Positions 4,951-7,829 of a stretch of 7,829 nt of DNA are shown piece after piece. A program made the position numbers and the translations under genes. Numbering within the stretch: the first letter of the stretch is position 1; each line of letters begins with the position of its first letter. This DNA is from an uncultured Bacilli bacterium (GTDB lineage Bacteria > Bacillota_I > Bacilli_A > RF39 > UBA660), in the NCBI GenBank assembly GCA_947625315.1, contig CANQOE010000054.1:1-7829 (forward strand), given 5' to 3'. The notes below the pieces were generated by a model. That model was not told the DNA's origin. It searched no databases and was given only the letters and a program-made list of their open reading frames with translations.

Positions 4951-7017
4951 CATAAAAATATTATTATTTGTTCCTGTATAGTTACCAGTTTCCTTAAAAT
5001 TAGAGAAATTATTAAAATTTAGGGGTTCATTACTTATATTTTGGTTATTTATATTTTGACTATTTATATTGGAATTTATGGTATTCATATTGTAATTATT
5101 TAAATTAGGATTTACTCCATTATTCAAATTATTGAAATTCCCATTGGAATTTATTCCATTATTAAAGTTGTTTATAGAAGGATTTATTATCCCAATATTT
5201 CCTATATTACTTTTTTCTTTATAAATAGGAACATCCCCTTCTTCCCCAATATCTACTTTAATATCTTTTTCACTATTCCAATAATTAGAAACATCACAAC
5301 TCGCGGAGAAAGGTCTTGGATTAGGCATTTCCATCCGACAAATCATCGGTATTTTAAATGCGGTTCCAAAAGCTACACAAGTACCAGGTTGTAATATTTT
5401 CATTTTTTCAATAACATCACTACTAATATTAGGAAGCATTTCTTCAATATATTTAATATCTTTAGGGTGAGTCATTTTAAAAATTAAGAAGTTAGATACT
5501 TGAGCAATAACTGTATCACTTATTTCTACTGGTCTTTGACTAATAATATCTAAAATTACGCCATATTTACGACCTTCTTTAGCTACCCGGTCAAATATAT
5601 TATAGCCAAGTAAGAATACATCATTATCTTGTTGTACATAACGGTGAGCTTCCTCTAAAAATAAATGGAAAGGAACTGTTGCGCGATTCGCATTTTCTTT
5701 GGCAAAATCAAATATTAATCGCGAATATATTTTAACAATAGCTTTAGCATAAGCATCATCTAAAGTTTCTAAGTTAATATTTATAATTTGGGATTTTTTA
5801 TTATTTAAAGTAACTAAAGAAGTAATAAATTCCCGATAAGTTACATTATCATCACTAAAGAATTGGGCTAAATTACTATGTAAAATAGTATTTAATCTTA
5901 CCTTTAATAATTGAGCATCATCATGCATATTTTTATTTTGATTAAAGCCTTCACTAATCAAAGTAAAATCTAAAGCTTTAGCAAAAACCCCTAAACTAAA
6001 GACAGCCCCTTCAGGTTCTTGCATTTCGTCCATATTTTCATCAATAAATTTTAAAATATATTCGGTAATTAATACTTCTTCTCCAAAACGGCCATGGGAA
6101 TCAATAGCAAAACATTCACTAAAAGAACGCGTATAACCTAAACCAGGTATTTCCGTATCAAAATTAAATTCTTTAGTATGACATGTATCAATTATCGTAA
6201 ATATATCATCTTTCTTTTGCCTTGTTGTACTTTGAGAATATAAAATTGTAATTAACGCATTAGCTATGATATGATTTTTATAGTTATTAGCTTCCGGTGT
6301 ATCACTAGCAAATATTTTGGCATACTTTAAAGCCCGTTCTATAATTGTCAATTGAGAATGTTTATCAGCTTGTAAAAGAATTGCTATATCATCAACTTTT
6401 AATAACTTTAAGGGAATATTTATTTGCACATCACTTTCATCCCTAACTCGAGAAGTTACAAATTTATAATTATAATTAGGATTTAATTTATTAATATTTT
6501 TAAAAGCATTTTTATATTCCCCAAAAGAATCAAAGAAGATTAAATTAGCATTATAAGCCAAAGCATTCTTATTATTCATAATATTTTGGACAATTCTTGA
6601 TACTCCACAAGATTTACCGGAACCAGAGTTTCCAAATATACATAAATGATTGGCAAATAAATCGTTAATATTGGGACATACTTTAAAACCTTTATAAGTC
6701 GCGGATTCTCCTAAAACAAAAGTTTTATCTGATTCTCTTCCTACTAATTCTAATAATTCTTCGGTATTAATTATTCTAATCGTACTATTTAAACTAGCTT
6801 TACGAAGAAGACCATTGTTATATCTTCCATTGATATATTCTCCTAAAAAACGTACTTCAATTTTATCATCGCGAATTTCCACAATTTCTCCAAGTAACTT
6901 TTGGCCTTCATGTTCAAATATTAAATGTAAATTTAATAAATCTCCTTCAAAATTATTCACACCTTTATTTTCGATATAAGCTATATTATCGGTTATATAA
7001 AGTATCTTCCCAAACAT
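4948..7017 (-). CDS. HerA-like ATPase (HAS-barrel, DUF87/FtsK-HerA superfamily) with Asn-rich tail
   Basis: This 689-residue protein is a HerA-type P-loop ATPase; the family forms hexameric DNA translocases. Residues 1-90 form the N-terminal HAS-barrel (MFGKILYITDNIAYIENKGV onward). The ATPase core has Walker A GNSGSGKS (129-136), then LIFFDSFGEY (159-168), Walker B HLFLEEAHRY with Glu455/Glu456 (451-460), and the arginine-finger/sensor segment EGRKYGVILDIISQRP (481-496). Residues 602-689 are low-complexity, 36 Asn in 88, unusual for the family. ATG 7017 has GGAAGGA upstream (7023-7029). In archaea HerA works with the nuclease NurA in end resection, and bacterial relatives pair with SIR2 or other nucleases in phage defence. 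No such partner is in the window, so this may be a stand-alone housekeeping translocase. A terminator separates it from the tgt unit upstream. Family is certain; role is open. Confidence 0.9.
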   Translation of the reverse strand: MFGKILYITDNIAYIENKGVNNFEGDLLNLHLIFEHEGQKLLGEIVEIRDDKIEVRFLGEYINGRYNNGLLRKASLNSTIRIINTEELLELVGRESDKTFVLGESATYKGFKVCPNINDLFANHLCIFGNSGSGKSCGVSRIVQNIMNNKNALAYNANLIFFDSFGEYKNAFKNINKLNPNYNYKFVTSRVRDESDVQINIPLKLLKVDDIAILLQADKHSQLTIIERALKYAKIFASDTPEANNYKNHIIANALITILYSQSTTRQKKDDIFTIIDTCHTKEFNFDTEIPGLGYTRSFSECFAIDSHGRFGEEVLITEYILKFIDENMDEMQEPEGAVFSLGVFAKALDFTLISEGFNQNKNMHDDAQLLKVRLNTILHSNLAQFFSDDNVTYREFITSLVTLNNKKSQIININLETLDDAYAKAIVKIYSRLIFDFAKENANRATVPFHLFLEEAHRYVQQDNDVFLLGYNIFDRVAKEGRKYGVILDIISQRPVEISDTVIAQVSNFLIFKMTHPKDIKYIEEMLPNISSDVIEKMKILQPGTCVAFGTAFKIPMICRMEMPNPRPFSASCDVSNYWNSEKDIKVDIGEEGDVPIYKEKSNIGNIGIINPSINNFNNGINSNGNFNNLNNGVNPNLNNYNMNTINSNINSQNINNQNISNEPLNFNNFSNFKETGNYTGTNNNIFM
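4951..5214 (-). repeat. Asn-rich low-complexity repeat encoding the HerA-like C-terminal tail
   Basis: This DNA encodes the 88-residue tail, with short units such as NNGINSNGNFNN, NNGVNPNLNN and NINSQNINNQNI. At the DNA level, 21-bp blocks at 5104-5124 and 5143-5163 match at 18 positions, a 39-bp (13-codon) period. This suggests growth by slippage or unequal duplication. The tail is probably disordered. Confidence 0.7.
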
Positions 7018-7043
7018 TTTTATCCTTCCAATCGTTATTATCT

Positions 7044-7070
7044 ATTATAAGTCTATCATAACTTCATCAA
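7044..7070 (-). promoter_or_regulatory. Probable promoter for the HerA-like gene
   Basis: A perfect TATAAT lies on the minus strand at 7044-7049, with TTGATG (7065-7070) at a short 15-bp spacing. An alternative is TTGCGA (7073-7078), 17 bp, then TAGACT (7050-7055), preceded by TATG. Either puts the start 20-25 nt before the ATG, after the upstream terminator. Confidence 0.5.
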
Positions 7071-7090
7071 TTTCGCAATATTTTTCTTTT

Positions 7091-7111
7091 AAAAAAACTC
7101 CTTTAGGAGTT
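7091..7111 (-). terminator. Intrinsic terminator ending the tgt/99-aa unit
   Basis: On the minus strand the stem AACTCC / GGAGTT (6 bp, 7 with a tight loop; loop TAAA) is followed directly by seven T residues (7091-7097). It begins within the stop codon of the 99-aa gene. It is a compact, convincing rho-independent terminator that isolates the HerA-like gene from the tgt unit. Confidence 0.85.
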
Positions 7112-7409
7112 AAGATATTAATTTTATTTCATTAGTTTGTAAATTAACATAAGATTCTTCTTTATAATATTTTTTATTTACAGGATTAGTTAATTTTTCT
7201 TCTAATATTTTATTTTCATATAAATCTTTTAAATAGACAATCTCCTTACATAATCCTTTATTATAACAATTTTTAGCTTCAAATAAAAATTCTTCTTCTA
7301 CTACTTTTATTTCCTCTTTATTATTATTATCAATTATTTTATATATAGTAGGAGCTATAATTAAACCTAAGATTATCCAAATTGTTAAACTAATTACTTT
7401 GACTTTCAT
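7110..7409 (-). CDS. Small membrane-anchored protein, 99 aa, downstream of tgt
   Basis: Residues 4-24 form one hydrophobic helix (VISLTIWIILGLIIAPTIY), with lysine at 2 and 4, so the N-terminus is probably cytoplasmic and the remaining 75 residues outside. That part carries two cysteines six apart (Cys48, Cys54 in NCYNKGLCKE), a possible disulfide, then LKDLYENKILEEKLTNP and a tail ending in SYVNLQTNEIKLIS. This pattern recalls pilin-like or secreted small domains, but the prepilin GFTLIE-type motif is missing, so I name no family. It occupies the place where many bacteria have yajC after tgt, yet does not look like YajC. ATG 7409 is chosen because GGAGGTT stands 3 nt upstream; an in-frame ATG at 7442 would lie far inside tgt. 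It overlaps the end of tgt by 20 bp, so translation is likely coupled. Confidence 0.75.
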   Translation of the reverse strand: MKVKVISLTIWIILGLIIAPTIYKIIDNNNKEEIKVVEEEFLFEAKNCYNKGLCKEIVYLKDLYENKILEEKLTNPVNKKYYKEESYVNLQTNEIKLIS

Positions 7410-7829
7410 AAGAACCTCCATAATAATTTTTAACAAATTCATCGCGATATTCTAAAATATTATCATTTTTTATTGCTGTTCTTAAATCTTTAGTTAAATT
7501 AACTAAAAAGTTAATATTATGAATTGAAAGTAAACGCGCTCCAAAAGTTTCATCAGAGGTAATTAAATGTTTTATATAAGCTTTAGTATAAAGTTTACAA
7601 GCATAACATTGACAAGTAGGATCTATTGGGGTAAAATCTTCTTTATATTGGGCATTTTTTAGATTAATTTTCCCATATTTCGTATAAGCATGACCATGAC
7701 GAGCTAAACGCGTTGGGGAAACACAATCAAAGATATCAACCCCCCTAATGGTATTTTCAATAATATCAATAGGGGGGAACCGTCGGGAGCCGTTACATAG
7801 GACTCGGACGAAATATTCGAAAACCCGCC
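7390..7829 (-). CDS. tgt: tRNA-guanine transglycosylase, C-terminal part (cut by the window edge)
   Basis: Tgt swaps the wobble guanine of GUN-anticodon tRNAs for preQ1 in queuosine synthesis. The frame has no start here because the gene continues past the right edge. It shows RGVDIFDCVSPTRLARHG, where the family's catalytic aspartate lies in the FDCV segment, then GKINLKNAQYKEDFTPID. The zinc site CQCYACK is followed by a histidine in LLSIHN exactly 26 residues after the third cysteine, the spacing of the Zymomonas enzyme (Cys318, Cys320, Cys323, His349). It ends EYRDEFVKNYYGGSYESQSN with TAG at 7390. It is the only gene in the window not ending in TAA. The stretch 7772-7829 should encode a PRYLMGVGSP-like segment but reads VLCNGSRRFPP instead; the identity of the gene is secure, but those last codons are not trustworthy. 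Confidence 0.93.
   Translation of the reverse strand, partial: RVFEYFVRVLCNGSRRFPPIDIIENTIRGVDIFDCVSPTRLARHGHAYTKYGKINLKNAQYKEDFTPIDPTCQCYACKLYTKAYIKHLITSDETFGARLLSIHNINFLVNLTKDLRTAIKNDNILEYRDEFVKNYYGGSYESQSN
7413..7419 (-). promoter_or_regulatory. Shine-Dalgarno of the 99-aa protein, inside tgt
   Basis: GGAGGTT on the minus strand, 3 nt before ATG 7409 and within the last tgt codons (it encodes part of YYGGSY). It fixes the start of the 99-aa gene and indicates coupled translation. Confidence 0.8.
7772..7829. other. Compositionally foreign right end, possible assembly or sequencing artefact
   Basis: 34 of these 58 bases are G or C, against an AT-rich window. The block starts with GGGGGG (7772-7777) and encodes no recognisable Tgt sequence, although the frame stays open. 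If two of the six G residues were surplus, the minus-strand frame would read GSPID, matching the family's GVG(S/T)P motif. This suggests a frame error followed by corrupted or joined sequence. Confidence 0.5.

Noticed and set aside
4948..7017. HerA-like ATPase as part of an anti-phage island in this window
   Set aside because: There is no nuclease, SIR2, integrase, transposase or other defence gene nearby; the neighbours are housekeeping genes.
7740..7777. 8-bp inverted repeat CCCCCCTA / TAGGGGGG as a hairpin or fold-back junction
   Set aside because: Pairing does not extend beyond 8 bp, so it is not a fold-back chimera. The left arm encodes conserved Tgt residues and the right arm sits in the suspect end.

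Overview
This is a very AT-rich stretch (roughly three quarters A+T by eye) of a bacterial chromosome. It is gene-dense, with strong Shine-Dalgarno sites, textbook sigma-A-type promoters and Lys/Asn/Ile-rich proteins. These features, plus a YutH/CotS-like protein, a YugI/GSP13-like S1 protein and a stand-alone Nfu protein, point to a low-GC Bacillota, probably an uncultured or host-associated member of the Bacilli. Tryptophan is encoded by TGG and the long reading frames are intact under the standard bacterial code, so this is not a UGA=Trp mollicute. The exact lineage cannot be fixed from this window.

Layout. Positions 1-150 hold a 25-bp-period direct repeat and an extended -10 promoter driving an unrecognised 225-aa protein (151-828, +). 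Converging on it is a 118-aa S1-domain RNA-binding protein (895-1251, -). That gene shares a 71-80 bp divergent promoter region with an Nfu-type iron-sulfur protein (1332-1556, +). nfu runs tail-to-tail into a YutH-like degenerate kinase (1551-2480, -); the two reading frames overlap by 6 bp inside an intrinsic terminator. The YutH-like gene is the distal member of a two-gene unit with uvrC (2505-4307, -). A second compact divergent promoter pair separates uvrC from a short YigZ/IMPACT-family protein (4387-4734, +), which lacks the family's usual C-terminal domain. An unlisted 48-aa single-pass membrane protein (4721-4867, -) overlaps its end. A HerA-like hexameric ATPase with a HAS-barrel and an 88-residue Asn-rich tail follows (4948-7017, -). 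The right end carries a tgt-99aa unit: the C-terminal half of tRNA-guanine transglycosylase (7390-7829, cut by the window edge) and a small membrane-anchored protein (7110-7409), closed by a clear terminator at 7091-7111.

Functionally this is mostly housekeeping: nucleotide excision repair (UvrC), queuosine tRNA modification (Tgt), Fe-S cluster handling (Nfu) and ribosome/RNA-associated S1 function. The less explained parts are the orphan 225-aa gene with its repeated upstream element, the YutH-like protein coupled to uvrC, the truncated YigZ-like protein, two small membrane proteins, and the HerA-like ATPase without a visible nuclease partner. A striking common trait is compactness: predicted 5' leaders are only about 11-23 nt, and divergent promoters interlock. 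The last 58 bases are compositionally foreign (34 of 58 are G or C) and do not encode the expected Tgt sequence, so they may be an assembly-edge artefact. I see no tRNA, rRNA, CRISPR array, insertion sequence or convincing new multi-gene system.
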